This document shows positions 1-8,368 of a stretch of 64,000 bases of DNA, in pieces. The DNA comes from Tropicimonas marinistellae. GTDB taxonomy: Bacteria > Pseudomonadota > Alphaproteobacteria > Rhodobacterales > Rhodobacteraceae. The notes under the pieces are model-generated. The model did not search any database, was not told the origin of the DNA, and was given only the letters and a program-made list of their open reading frames with translations. The stretch's first letter is position 1; each line of letters begins with the position of its first letter. Location: NCBI RefSeq assembly GCF_001509585.1, contig NZ_LNCI01000007.1, positions 186,001-250,000 of the forward strand. The letters run 5' to 3'. The position numbers were made by a program, and so were the translations under genes.

Positions 1-431
1 CAGGCGGGCTGGAAATCCGACGCCTCGATGGCGATGAAGCCGGAAAACCGGTCGGCATGTAGTGCGGCCAGTTGCAGCGCGATCCGCCCGCCCATGGAAC
101 ATCCCGCCAGCACCGGGCGCTCCAGCCCAAGTCCGTCGATCACGGCGAGCACCGTTTCGATGTAAGCTTCGGTTGTCAGAAGGTATTCCTCCGTCTCGAA
201 GCCTTCGGGAGGCAGCGACTTGCCGTGCCAAGGCATGTCAAAGGCGATCAGGCGATTTGACGCGGTGATCTCGGCGTCGTTCATCAGGTGGCGCCACTGG
301 CGGGTATCGGCCCCGGCAGTGTGCAGGCAAAGGACCGGACGGCCTTGCCCGGCTTCCTCGAAGTAAATGCGGTGCGGGGTACCAGCCACCTCAACGGTCA
401 TGTAGCGCCCGGTGATCGGTTCGATACTCAT
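1..431 (-). CDS. Alpha/beta hydrolase, partial (C-terminus outside window)
   Basis: The open frame begins at an ATG at 431 and runs off the left edge, so only about 143 N-terminal residues are visible. The translation shows an alpha/beta hydrolase fold: a LHTAGADTRQW segment that fits the oxyanion strand, then a GCSMGG nucleophile elbow with the presumed catalytic serine. The Asp and His of the triad lie beyond the edge. The start overlaps the stop of the SCP2-like gene by four bases, so the two are probably translated together. Its place beside catA suggests an enol-lactone or ester hydrolase in aromatic degradation, but this is inference. Confidence 0.8.
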   Translation of the reverse strand, partial: MSIEPITGRYMTVEVAGTPHRIYFEEAGQGRPVLCLHTAGADTRQWRHLMNDAEITASNRLIAFDMPWHGKSLPPEGFETEEYLLTTEAYIETVLAVIDGLGLERPVLAGCSMGGRIALQLAALHADRFSGFIAIEASDFQPA

Positions 432-850
432 GCGACAGCTTCCTCCGCGGTGCGTGGCAACGCCATGACTTCCTTGAAAAAACGAAGGTTTTTGACAAGG
501 GTGAGTATGTCGCCGTCGATCCGGCCGCGACCGATTTTCACCAATCCAAAGATGTCATGGAAGCCAGGTTCGGGGCGCGCTTTCCAGAACTCTTCCAGTG
601 CCTCGGCATCGGTTCGCAGGGCAAAGCACCATGGTGTCTTTCGGCTTGGACCATTGACCACGGACAAGAGGCGGCCCTTTTCGAAGGAGAGGTAGAACTC
701 GTCGCCGTCCACCACGACCAGGACCGTCTCGGAGAAGAGGCGGCCAAGCCGCAGAAGGTGCGGCGCGCCTTCGAGCCGGGATTGGATCTGCCTGAACTTG
801 TCGAACACCGGGGCCTCCCTTGCGGCTGTCTGCTTGGGACTTGCTGCCAT
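428..850 (-). CDS. SCP2-like sterol-binding domain protein
   Basis: This 140-residue protein has no signal peptide. Its pattern (a VVVDGDEFYLSFEKGR strand, then a PWCFALRTDAEAL segment) resembles SCP2-type lipid-binding domains, which hold hydrophobic ligands. An in-frame stop lies four codons before the ATG at 850, which fixes the upstream limit of the frame. It overlaps the downstream hydrolase gene by four bases and is divergent from catA. A role in binding a hydrophobic or CoA-linked intermediate is a guess from context. Confidence 0.65.
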   Translation of the reverse strand: MAASPKQTAAREAPVFDKFRQIQSRLEGAPHLLRLGRLFSETVLVVVDGDEFYLSFEKGRLLSVVNGPSRKTPWCFALRTDAEALEEFWKARPEPGFHDIFGLVKIGRGRIDGDILTLVKNLRFFKEVMALPRTAEEAVA

Positions 851-963
851 GCCACGGGCCTAAGAGGCCATGCTGCTACGGGTATGGGTCGATACTCTCG
901 CGCCAAGCGGCGATCAGTTCATGGCCCCAAAAGAGGTGCGACCGCTTCTTCTGCTATACTGCT

Positions 964-986
964 CTTGGGCGGTATTACCCGATACC
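964..986. promoter_or_regulatory. Candidate CatR-type operator upstream of catA
   Basis: The segment reads CTTGGGC, then GGT-N10-ACC, and contains the inverted repeat CGGTAT-N6-ATACCG (970-987). A closely similar arrangement is found upstream of catB at 12664-12687. LysR regulators bind interrupted dyads of this size, and a LysR gene follows catA. The site ends about 105 bases before the catA start. The operator role is inferred. Confidence 0.45.
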
Positions 987-1091
987 GTCGCAGGCATTGG
1001 GCAAAGGCGCGGTCTGGGTGAAGGGTGATGGCAGACACGGGGCGGTGGAGCGCCCCCTGCCAGACCCAGAATGCCAGGAGGAGGAAAACCC

Positions 1092-1967
1092 ATGGGCATC
1101 GTCAACAAGGACAACATTACCGACGTCGTGATCGCGAGCCTTGGAAAGCATGGCGAGATCACCGAGCGCCAGCGTGAGATCATGACCTCGCTGATCAAGC
1201 ACATGCACGGTTTCGTCAAAGACGTGAAACTGCAACACAGCGAATTCCTCGAAGCCTGCGCCTATCTCGAGCGCGCGGGAAAGCTCTGCAACGACAACCG
1301 TCAGGAATTCATCCTTCTCGCCGACATCATCGGGGTCGAGGTTCTGGTCGACATGATGACAAACCCGGTCGAAGGAAACGCCAGCGAATCCACGGTGCTC
1401 GGCCCGTTCTACCGTGAGAACCCGCCGGTCCTGCCAAAGGGCGCATCGACTATCCTGAAGCACTTCGAAAACGAAGAAACAGCCTATTACGAAGGCTACA
1501 TTCGTGATCAGGCCGGCAATGGCATTGCCGGCGTAACCATGGATGTCTGGGAAGACGCCCCAAACGGCGTCTACGAGAACCTCGACCCGCATCAGCCCGA
1601 GTACAACCTGCGCGGTCGCTTTGAAACCGACGAGACCGGCCATTACGCCTTCGTCGCCGTACGGCCGGTTCCCTATCCAATTCCGGAAGACGAGACTGCG
1701 GGCGAGCTTCTGCACTTCATGGGGCACCACCCGAACCGCCCCGGCCACATGCACTTCATCATTTCAAAGGAGGGCTACCGCCCGCTGATCAGCCAGATCT
1801 ATGACGCCGATAGCGACTGGCTGAACAACGACAGTGTCTTCGCCGTCAAGGAAAGCCTGATTGGCAAGTTCAAGCCGGCAGCCAAGGATCTTGGTACCGA
1901 CCTGCATTTCGAGTTCGATTTCGTTCTCAAGGAGAACGCCGAAGCGCAGGCCGTGGCTGCCGAGTAA
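1092..1967 (+). CDS. catA: Catechol (or hydroxyquinol) 1,2-dioxygenase
   Basis: This 291-residue enzyme is an intradiol ring-cleavage dioxygenase with a non-haem Fe(III) centre. The four iron ligands can be placed by spacing: Tyr161, Tyr195, and His219 and His221 in RPGHMHF, matching the Tyr/Tyr/His/His set of catechol 1,2-dioxygenases. The N-terminal helical linker domain covers about residues 1-110. I chose the ATG at 1092 rather than 1071 because AGGAGG lies 8-9 bases before it. In this context it should open catechol made by BenABCD to cis,cis-muconate, the CatB substrate. Hydroxyquinol preference cannot be excluded from sequence alone. Confidence 0.9.
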   Translation: MGIVNKDNITDVVIASLGKHGEITERQREIMTSLIKHMHGFVKDVKLQHSEFLEACAYLERAGKLCNDNRQEFILLADIIGVEVLVDMMTNPVEGNASESTVLGPFYRENPPVLPKGASTILKHFENEETAYYEGYIRDQAGNGIAGVTMDVWEDAPNGVYENLDPHQPEYNLRGRFETDETGHYAFVAVRPVPYPIPEDETAGELLHFMGHHPNRPGHMHFIISKEGYRPLISQIYDADSDWLNNDSVFAVKESLIGKFKPAAKDLGTDLHFEFDFVLKENAEAQAVAAE

Positions 1968-1990
1968 CTCCCGACACCTCCCTGAATATT

Positions 1991-2018
1991 GGCCCCTGAA
2001 ACCTCGGGGGCCTTTTTT
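1991..2018 (+). terminator. Rho-independent terminator after catA
   Basis: GGCCCC and GGGGCC form a stem around a short loop and are followed directly by six T residues. It lies 24 bases after the catA stop and separates catA from the LysR gene. Confidence 0.85.
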
Positions 2019-2065
2019 CATTTGGCAGCTTGCCGTAGATTTCCTGATTGGGGGGAGACGGGGCA

Positions 2066-2956
2066 ATGAACTTCAAGCAACTGAACTACTTCATTGCGGT
2101 CGCGGAGGAGTTACATTTTGGCCGCGCCGCCGAACGGCTCGACATGGCGCAGCCGCCCCTGAGCCGTCAGATCAAGCAGCTGGAAGAAGACCTGGAAGCA
2201 ACGCTTATCAACCGCGGCCGCAGTGCGATCAGCCTGACGCAGGCGGGCGAACGCCTGCTTGAGCGGGGTAAGAACATCATTGCGCAGATGGAAGACACCC
2301 GGCTCGAAGTGCGCCGGCTGGGACAGGGAGCCGAGGGACGCCTGCGGGTCGGTTTCGTCGGCTCGGCCACGTACGGGATCCTGCCGAACATTATCAAGTC
2401 GTTTCGCGCCAATTACACCGACATCAACCTTAGCCTCAATCCGATGAACAACGCGCAGTTGCACCGTGCATTGGTTTCTCGCGAGATCGACGTGGCCTTT
2501 GCCCGCCCGGCTCTGAACGATCCCGAGTTCGTCACCAAGGAACTGATGGAGGAAAAGCTGATCCTCGCGCTTCCGGACACACTCGACACGGGAACGCGGA
2601 CCGTGGCCAAGCTGGAACGGCTCGCCACCCATTACCTGATCCTCTACCCGGAATATCCCCGGCCCAGCTACGCGGACATGGTGCTGGGCGCCTGCGAAGA
2701 AGCGGGGTTCGAGGTTCCACTGCGCATCTGGTGCATGGATCTGCAAACGGCGCTCAGCCTGGTCTCCGTCGGCGAGGGCGTCTGTATCGTCCCGGACTCG
2801 GTGGCAACCGCCCCTCGAAAAGGCATCAAGTTCCTGACAATCGAACCAGAGATCGCCCGCACATACCTCTCGCTGAATTATCGGCTCGACGAGCAGGGCG
2901 TGCATGTTCAGAACTTCGTGCGCATCGCCCAGAAGGTTGCGCGGAAGACGTTCTGA
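2066..2956 (+). CDS. LysR-family regulator, likely CatR/BenM-type
   Basis: The 296-residue protein starts MNFKQLNYFIAVAEELHFGRAAERL, giving the N-terminal winged helix-turn-helix typical of LysR proteins. The effector domain covers about residues 90-290. A GGGGGAGA ribosome site lies before the ATG at 2066, so the in-frame start at 2048 is unlikely. It lies between catA and the convergent ben/liv operon, and related regulators (CatR, BenM, CatM) respond to muconate or benzoate. Control of catA and of catB-ben is therefore the obvious inference. The exact effector is not visible. Confidence 0.88.
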   Translation: MNFKQLNYFIAVAEELHFGRAAERLDMAQPPLSRQIKQLEEDLEATLINRGRSAISLTQAGERLLERGKNIIAQMEDTRLEVRRLGQGAEGRLRVGFVGSATYGILPNIIKSFRANYTDINLSLNPMNNAQLHRALVSREIDVAFARPALNDPEFVTKELMEEKLILALPDTLDTGTRTVAKLERLATHYLILYPEYPRPSYADMVLGACEEAGFEVPLRIWCMDLQTALSLVSVGEGVCIVPDSVATAPRKGIKFLTIEPEIARTYLSLNYRLDEQGVHVQNFVRIAQKVARKTF

Positions 2957-2960
2957 ATTG

Positions 2961-2990
2961 GAAAAGCCCGCCACGCGGCGGGCTTTGCGA
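2961..2990. terminator. Bidirectional terminator between LysR gene and livF
   Basis: AAAGCCCGCC (2963-2972) and GGCGGGCTTT (2977-2986) form a perfect 10-bp stem with a four-base loop. A and T runs on both sides suit termination of the two convergent transcripts. Confidence 0.85.
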
Positions 2991-3010
2991 GCGTCTTCGG
3001 TGGTTGGGTC

Positions 3011-3709
3011 TCAGACCCCGAGCCAGGTGTGCTGGACAGTATCATCCGCCCGGATGTCGTCGGAGCTGCCGGTCCAGACAATCTGACCCTTGCCGACAAC
3101 AACGACATCATCGGCGAGCGACGTGGCAAAGCCGAAATTCTGTTCGACCAGGATCATCGACAACCCCGCCTCCTTCAACTCCTGCAGCTTGTCGTGGATC
3201 AGCTTCACGATAATCGGTGCGAGCCCCTCGGTTGGTTCGTCCAAAATCAGCAGCCGGGGATTCATCAGCAGGGCACGCGCGATGGCCAGCATCTGCTGTT
3301 CGCCTCCGGAAAGCTGGGTTCCCCCGTTATCCATGCGCTCGCCCAGACGCGGGAACAGGTCCACAACCCGCTCCATCGTCCAGTCCGCGCCATTGCTGCC
3401 GAACCTTTTGGCGGCGATTTCAAGGTTTTCCCGCACAGTTAGGGACGGGAAGATGTCGCGGGTTTCGGGCACATAGGCGATGCCGCTCTTGGCAATGTCG
3501 AAGGGGCGCCCGGCGATCGGCTTGCCATCAAAGGCGATCTGGCCCGATTTCAGCGGCAACAACCCCATGATCGTCTTGAGCGTTGTCGACTTGCCGGCGC
3601 CGTTGCGCCCGAGGATGGCCAGCACCCGGCCTGTCTGCGCTTCCAGCGTGAGGCCATGGAGCACCTGCGTCTCGCCATAGCCGGATTCAACGGCATTGAG
3701 TTCAAGCAT
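3011..3709 (-). CDS. livF: HAAT-family ABC transporter ATPase LivF
   Basis: This 232-residue ATPase has Walker A GRNGAGKST, signature LSGGEQQ and Walker B LLILDEPTEGLAP, which are typical of LivF. The ATG at 3709 (MLELNAVES) overlaps the end of livG by eight bases. The longer frame from 3793 would add 28 unconserved residues that lie inside livG, so I reject it. It is the last gene of the catB-ben-liv operon. The HAAT family carries branched-chain amino acids and also aromatic acids; co-transcription with benABCD suggests benzoate or a related acid. Confidence 0.92.
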   Translation of the reverse strand: MLELNAVESGYGETQVLHGLTLEAQTGRVLAILGRNGAGKSTTLKTIMGLLPLKSGQIAFDGKPIAGRPFDIAKSGIAYVPETRDIFPSLTVRENLEIAAKRFGSNGADWTMERVVDLFPRLGERMDNGGTQLSGGEQQMLAIARALLMNPRLLILDEPTEGLAPIIVKLIHDKLQELKEAGLSMILVEQNFGFATSLADDVVVVGKGQIVWTGSSDDIRADDTVQHTWLGV

Positions 3710-4445
3710 CCTCCCAACTCCCCAGATAGATTTCCTTGAGCAATTTCGACCCGCGCGCGGCCTCCGGCAGCCCGTCAAAGACGACCTCGCCATAGTTCAG
3801 AACGGTGATCGTGTCGGCCACGTCGAAGGCCAGGTCCATGTCATGTTCGATGATGAGCATGGTCAGATCGCGCGGCAGGTTGTTCAGCAACTCGTGAAAG
3901 CCCTTGGACATTTCCGGCCCGACGCCGCTGGTGGGTTCATCCATCAGCAGGACGAGCGGACGGGTTGCCAGCGCGACGCCAACCTCGAGCTGCCGCCGCA
4001 CGCCATAGCTGACTTCCGACACTGTGGCGTGGAGGTATGGCATCAGGTTCACCTGCTCGGCCACGTCGTCGACGATCTCGCGCACTTCGGGCCGCGTCAG
4101 GCTATCGTGCCAGAGGCGCGTGGCGTTGTCGGTGTGAACCGCCGCCGCCAGGCCGAGATTTTCCTCCACGGTCAGGCCGTCGAAAAGCGTGTTCTTCTGA
4201 TAGCTGCGGGACAAGCCGCGCCGGGCCCGGTTGGCAACCGGAAGGGCGGTCACATCCTCGCCGGCGAGGTGAACCGAGCCGCTATCGGGCGTCAGCTCTC
4301 CCACTAACTGGTTGAACAGTGTCGTCTTGCCCGCGCCGTTCGGCCCCAGAATGACCCGCCGCTCGCCGCGTTCCAATTTCAGCGACACGTCGCGGGTGAC
4401 GTGGACGGCGCCAAAGCTCTTGTCCAGGTTGCGTGTCTCAAGCAT
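3702..4445 (-). CDS. livG: HAAT-family ABC transporter ATPase LivG
   Basis: This 247-residue ATPase has Walker A GPNGAGKTT, Walker B VLLMDEPTSG and switch histidine IIEHDM. The ABC signature is divergent: the usual LSxGxQR reads VSYGVRRQLE. The flanking sequence is otherwise LivG-like, so it probably pairs with LivF and may contribute an asymmetric nucleotide site. It overlaps livF by eight bases and livM (ending at 4438) by eight bases, indicating tight translational coupling. Confidence 0.9.
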   Translation of the reverse strand: MLETRNLDKSFGAVHVTRDVSLKLERGERRVILGPNGAGKTTLFNQLVGELTPDSGSVHLAGEDVTALPVANRARRGLSRSYQKNTLFDGLTVEENLGLAAAVHTDNATRLWHDSLTRPEVREIVDDVAEQVNLMPYLHATVSEVSYGVRRQLEVGVALATRPLVLLMDEPTSGVGPEMSKGFHELLNNLPRDLTMLIIEHDMDLAFDVADTITVLNYGEVVFDGLPEAARGSKLLKEIYLGSWEDA

Positions 4446-5442
4446 CGCTCACGGCCTCCTCGGGTTCGGGGTCTCGGGTGGCATCGGATAGGCGTCGTTC
4501 GATCCAAGCCCCCGAGTGGGACTCGACCCATCCGAAGATGCCATTTGCACGGCTCATGACGACGCCGATCAGGATGACGCCCACCACGAGGTGCCAGTAG
4601 CTGGTCAGCGCGCTCACCTCGTGCTTGAGCACGACGAAGGCGACGGCGCCGACCAGTGGCCCAACGAGCGTTCCGAGGCCACCAAGGATGACAACGACAA
4701 GCGCTTCGCCCGAAACGGTCCAGCTGAGAAGGCCGGGCGAGATATACATGATATGCTGGGCGGCAAGCGTCCCGGCGAGGCCGGCGATCATCCCGGACAG
4801 GCCGAAGACATCCGCCTTCACCCGCCAGACCGTGAGCCCGAGGGCCCGCATCCGCTGCTCGTTATGCATTACGCCCGTCAGCGAGCGCCCGAGTCCGGAC
4901 CGCAGGATCAGCACCGACGCTCCATAGACGGCGCCAAGGATGGCAAGGCAGAACAGCGCGAAGCTGCGGCTATCCGTGAGGTCGATGCCGACAAGGCTAA
5001 GATCCAGCCGCGAAATGCCTCCCAGCCCGTCATCGCCACCGAAGACCGGCGACTGGAAGACGTAGGAATAGGCCATCTGCCCGAAGGCAAGCGTCGCCAT
5101 GATGAAATAGATGCCGTGGCTGCGCGAGCCGATCGCGCCGATCACCCAGGCCGCTGCGCCCGTCACGGCGACAGCCCCGCCCATGGCCACCGGCGGGGCG
5201 ACGCCCGCTTTTGTCGAGAAAAGCGCATAAGCGTAGGCGCCAACGCCCATCAGCGCGCCGTGGCAGAGAGAGACCATGCCTCCGAAGCCGGCAACGATAT
5301 CGAGCGCGAGCACGAGAATGGCAAGGATCAGGATTTCCGTGAGGATTTCGAGCCCGAAATATTCGGCCGTGAAGGCCTGGAACAGCGCGCCGGAAGCCAG
5401 CAGCACAAGAACCGTGTAGCGAAGTGCGTTGTGACGAAACAT
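4438..5442 (-). CDS. livM: HAAT-family ABC transporter permease LivM
   Basis: This 334-residue protein has a run of hydrophobic segments. The LivM hallmark lies near residues 45-75 (ALDIVAGFGGMVSLCHGALMGVG, shown here only as a position-marked motif: GFGGMVSLCHG), with the GALMGVGAYAYA segment following. The conserved cytoplasmic EAA-like region includes MRALGLTVWRVK. The C-terminus is a charged tail. It sits four bases from livH and overlaps livG. It should form the membrane channel with LivH. Confidence 0.92.
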   Translation of the reverse strand: MFRHNALRYTVLVLLASGALFQAFTAEYFGLEILTEILILAILVLALDIVAGFGGMVSLCHGALMGVGAYAYALFSTKAGVAPPVAMGGAVAVTGAAAWVIGAIGSRSHGIYFIMATLAFGQMAYSYVFQSPVFGGDDGLGGISRLDLSLVGIDLTDSRSFALFCLAILGAVYGASVLILRSGLGRSLTGVMHNEQRMRALGLTVWRVKADVFGLSGMIAGLAGTLAAQHIMYISPGLLSWTVSGEALVVVILGGLGTLVGPLVGAVAFVVLKHEVSALTSYWHLVVGVILIGVVMSRANGIFGWVESHSGAWIERRLSDATRDPEPEEAVSDA

Positions 5443-5446
5443 CGAC

Positions 5447-6316
5447 CTATCCTTTCGCCGGGAAGAGGCCCACGGGCTTGATCACGAGGACCGCAGCCAA
5501 CAGGGCGTAGATGAGAACGGAAGCGAGCTGCGGAGCCAGAACCGCGCCGAAGGTCTGCACGAAGCCGTAGATCAGCGATCCGGTGACCGCCCCCTTGAGC
5601 GACCCCAGCCCACCGATCACGATGACGATGAGGGTCGGGATGAGGATCTGAAGCCCCATGTCCGGCGTCACGCTCAGCAGAGGCGCCGCCACCACGCCGG
5701 CGAGCCCGGCAAGAGCGCAGCCCACGCAGAAGACGATGAAGAACAGCCGCTCGACATTGATCCCGAGGCAGGCCGCCATCGCGTCATTGTCGACGCCGGC
5801 GCGGATCATCGCGCCGATCTGCGTCCGGCCCAGAACGAAGGCGAGCGCTCCGAATATGAAAAGCCCGAGTGCGATGATGAATATCCGATAGGTCGGATAC
5901 TCGATCCCCAGTATGGCCGTGCGGCCATCCAGAAGCGCAGGCACCTCGATTGCGAGCGCCAGGTCGCCCCAAAAAATCCGGGTGAGGTCCAGCAGGGCGA
6001 AGATCAGCCCGAAGGTCACCAGCACCTGCGCCATGGGGCCCGATTTGCGCATCCGCTTGATCAGCCCGGAATAGAGCAGGATGCCCACACCGGCGACGGC
6101 GACGGGCGCGAGGAAGAACCCCATCCAGTAGCCGCCGATCGCCGCCAGCGAGGCCGCGAAATAGGCGCCGAGCGCGTAGAGTGAGCCATGCGCGAGATTG
6201 ACGAAATGCATCAGCCCGAAGATGACGGTCAGGCCGATGGACAGAAGAAAGAGAAGCATGGACAATTGCAGCGCATTGAGAGCCTGAAGTGTCCAGAAGC
6301 CAAGATCATGTGCCAT
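5447..6316 (-). CDS. livH: HAAT-family ABC transporter permease LivH
   Basis: This 289-residue protein has about eight hydrophobic segments and the LivH signature GLTVIFGLMHFVNLAHGSLY. It ends in LVIKPVGLFPAKG, the usual LivH C-terminus. A GGAAGGGA ribosome site precedes the ATG at 6316. It is separated from livK by a 57-base gap that holds a perfect stem-loop. Confidence 0.92.
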   Translation of the reverse strand: MAHDLGFWTLQALNALQLSMLLFLLSIGLTVIFGLMHFVNLAHGSLYALGAYFAASLAAIGGYWMGFFLAPVAVAGVGILLYSGLIKRMRKSGPMAQVLVTFGLIFALLDLTRIFWGDLALAIEVPALLDGRTAILGIEYPTYRIFIIALGLFIFGALAFVLGRTQIGAMIRAGVDNDAMAACLGINVERLFFIVFCVGCALAGLAGVVAAPLLSVTPDMGLQILIPTLIVIVIGGLGSLKGAVTGSLIYGFVQTFGAVLAPQLASVLIYALLAAVLVIKPVGLFPAKG

Positions 6317-6341
6317 GGGCGATCCCTTCCGCGTTGAAGGC

Positions 6342-6363
6342 CCGGCCGCGGCGTCGCGGCCGG
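6342..6363 (-). other. Intercistronic stem-loop between livK and livH
   Basis: CCGGCCGCG (6342-6350) and CGCGGCCGG (6355-6363) pair perfectly around a four-base loop. There is no T-tract, so it is unlikely to be a full terminator. Such structures after a binding-protein gene can protect the upstream mRNA and raise its yield over the permease genes. That role is inferred. Confidence 0.6.
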
Positions 6364-6373
6364 AGCAGTTGCG

Positions 6374-7546
6374 TCAGTTCGAGACGGGGGCCATCTCGCA
6401 GCCATTCACCGGATCCTTTTCCGCCGGAAGCTGGGCCAGGACCTTTTGGGTCAGACCGGACTCGCCCGCGACGGTTTCGTAGACATAGATCGGCTGCACG
6501 ATATTGTTGGTCGAAGGGTCGATCGACGTTTCGCCCCGCGGGCCGTCGAAGCTTACCTGGCGCAGCGCGTTTGCAAGCGATTTCCGATCCTTCGCACCCG
6601 TCTTGGTCGCCTCGATGAGGGCACGACCGGCATCGTAGCCTTGCACCGCGAACTCGGACGGCATGCGGCCGGTCAGCTCCTGAAATGCCTCGACGAAGGT
6701 GGCGTTGGCCTCGCTGTCGATGGTCGGCACGTAGTGCAGTGCGGTGATCACGCCTTCGGCGGCGGGGCCTTCGGCATTCACATAGAGCGGCGAGGTCAAA
6801 AAGCCGGATCCGTAGAGCGGCAACGCGCCCTTGAGGCCGAAGCTGTCATATTGCTTGACGAAGGAGATCGCCTCGCCACCGGCATAGAACACATAAACCG
6901 CGTCCGCGCCGCTGGCCTTGGCCTGCGCCAGATAGGGGCCGAAATCCTGCGTCTTCTGGAACGGTGTGAATTCCTGCCCGACGATCTCGCCGCCGGCGGC
7001 GGTAAAGGTTTCGGTGAAGCCGCCGATCATCTGTCGGCCGCCAGCATAGTCAGGCGCCAGGGTGAAAACCTTTTTCACGCCCTGATCGAACAGCCACCGC
7101 CCCATCGGACGGTTCACCTGACCGCTGGAGAAGGACATGCGCGTGATGAAGGGCGAACAGGCCGCGCCGGTGGCATTGTCATTGCCTGCATTGGCGACGA
7201 TCAGCGGCACGCCGGCCCCGTGTACCATGTCCCGCACCGCGCCCAGAACGCCCGAGCTGACGATACCTGCGATCACATCGACCTTTTCCTGCAGGATGAG
7301 CTTCTTGGCCTTGCCGAGCGCGACGGGCGGCTTCACCTCGGTATCTTCGGTGAGGACCTCGAAGCCGACCTCCGTTTCGCCGCCGAATTGCTCGATGGCA
7401 AGGTTGAAACCTGCTTCGATATCGTTGCCCAAGGCCGCGTAGACGCCCGAATAGGGCAGCAGCAGGCCGACCTTGATATCTTCGGCTGCGGCAGGCAAAG
7501 CGAAGCTGGTGGCGAGCCCGAGGGCCGCCAGGATTGCGCGTTTCAT
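6374..7546 (-). CDS. livK: HAAT-family periplasmic substrate-binding protein
   Basis: This 390-residue protein begins with a Sec signal peptide (MKRAILAALGLATSFALPAAA, cut near residue 21). The mature part shows the type I periplasmic fold of LivK-like receptors: IKVGLLLPYSGVYAALG, then a VDVIAGIVSSG segment and a VPLIVANAGNDNATG loop. It lies between benD and livHMGF in one transcript. Receptors of this group next to ring-hydroxylating genes often bind aromatic acids, so benzoate is the leading candidate ligand; a branched-chain amino acid is the alternative. An AGGAGGAG ribosome site precedes the start. Confidence 0.88.
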   Translation of the reverse strand: MKRAILAALGLATSFALPAAAEDIKVGLLLPYSGVYAALGNDIEAGFNLAIEQFGGETEVGFEVLTEDTEVKPPVALGKAKKLILQEKVDVIAGIVSSGVLGAVRDMVHGAGVPLIVANAGNDNATGAACSPFITRMSFSSGQVNRPMGRWLFDQGVKKVFTLAPDYAGGRQMIGGFTETFTAAGGEIVGQEFTPFQKTQDFGPYLAQAKASGADAVYVFYAGGEAISFVKQYDSFGLKGALPLYGSGFLTSPLYVNAEGPAAEGVITALHYVPTIDSEANATFVEAFQELTGRMPSEFAVQGYDAGRALIEATKTGAKDRKSLANALRQVSFDGPRGETSIDPSTNNIVQPIYVYETVAGESGLTQKVLAQLPAEKDPVNGCEMAPVSN

Positions 7547-7588
7547 TTTGGATCTCCTCCTGTTGATTGGCTGGCCTGTCCTCTTGGC

Positions 7589-8368
7589 CTATCCAAGGTC
7601 TCCCCCACCGACCGGCACAGTGACGCCGGTGATGTAGGAAGCGTCGTCCGACGCCAGGAACAGGATCGGTCCTGCCTGCTCGTCGAGCGTTCCGTAGCGT
7701 TTCATGAAGGAAGACTGGATCGTCTGATCGACGATTGTCCTGTACCAGTCTTCACGTTGTTCCGTTTCCGCATTCGGGTTGCGCGGCACCACGCGCGGCG
7801 GTGCCTCGGTGCCACCGGGCGCCGTGGCGACGACACGGATGCCGCGCTCCGCAACTTCCCAGGCAAGACTCGCGGTGATCGCGTTCACGCCGCCCTTGGC
7901 CGCCGCGTAGGGCACCCGGTTCAGGCCGCGGGTGGCAATCGACGAGACATTGACGATCACGCCGGCGCCCTGCGGCAGCATCCGCTCAATGGCAGCGCGG
8001 CAGCAATAGAGCGTGGGAAAGAGCGAGCGGCGGAGCTCGGCGTCGATCTGCTTCGGCTCATAATGCTCGAAGGGTTTCGCCCAGATCGTACCGCCCACAT
8101 TGTTCACGAGGATGTCGATCCGGCCCCAGAGGTCCACGGCCTTCTGGATACCCTTATCGCAGCCCGACCAGGTCTCAAGGTTGACCGAGAGCGCCTCGGC
8201 CTCGCCGCTCGCCTCCCGGATCGCCGCAACCACCTCCTTGCGGGCCGCGGAACGGTCCAGGATCAGCACGCGGGCGCCTTCGGCCGCGGCCTGTTCGGCG
8301 ACCAAGCGGCCGATGCCCTGCGCCGCGCCGGTCACCACCATGACCTTGCCCTTGAAACGCCGGGTCAT
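7589..8368 (-). CDS. benD: Benzoate cis-diol dehydrogenase (SDR)
   Basis: This 259-residue SDR has the cofactor motif TGAAQGIG, NNVGG, catalytic serines in NVSSIA, and YAAAKGG carrying the Tyr and Lys. The length and the NNVGGTIWAKPFEHYE segment fit BenD/XylL, which oxidises 1,2-dihydroxycyclohexa-3,5-diene-1-carboxylate to catechol and CO2 with NAD+. I use the ATG at 8368 (MTRRFKGK), which overlaps benC by four bases; the longer frame to 8500 lies inside benC. Confidence 0.92.
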   Translation of the reverse strand: MTRRFKGKVMVVTGAAQGIGRLVAEQAAAEGARVLILDRSAARKEVVAAIREASGEAEALSVNLETWSGCDKGIQKAVDLWGRIDILVNNVGGTIWAKPFEHYEPKQIDAELRRSLFPTLYCCRAAIERMLPQGAGVIVNVSSIATRGLNRVPYAAAKGGVNAITASLAWEVAERGIRVVATAPGGTEAPPRVVPRNPNAETEQREDWYRTIVDQTIQSSFMKRYGTLDEQAGPILFLASDDASYITGVTVPVGGGDLG

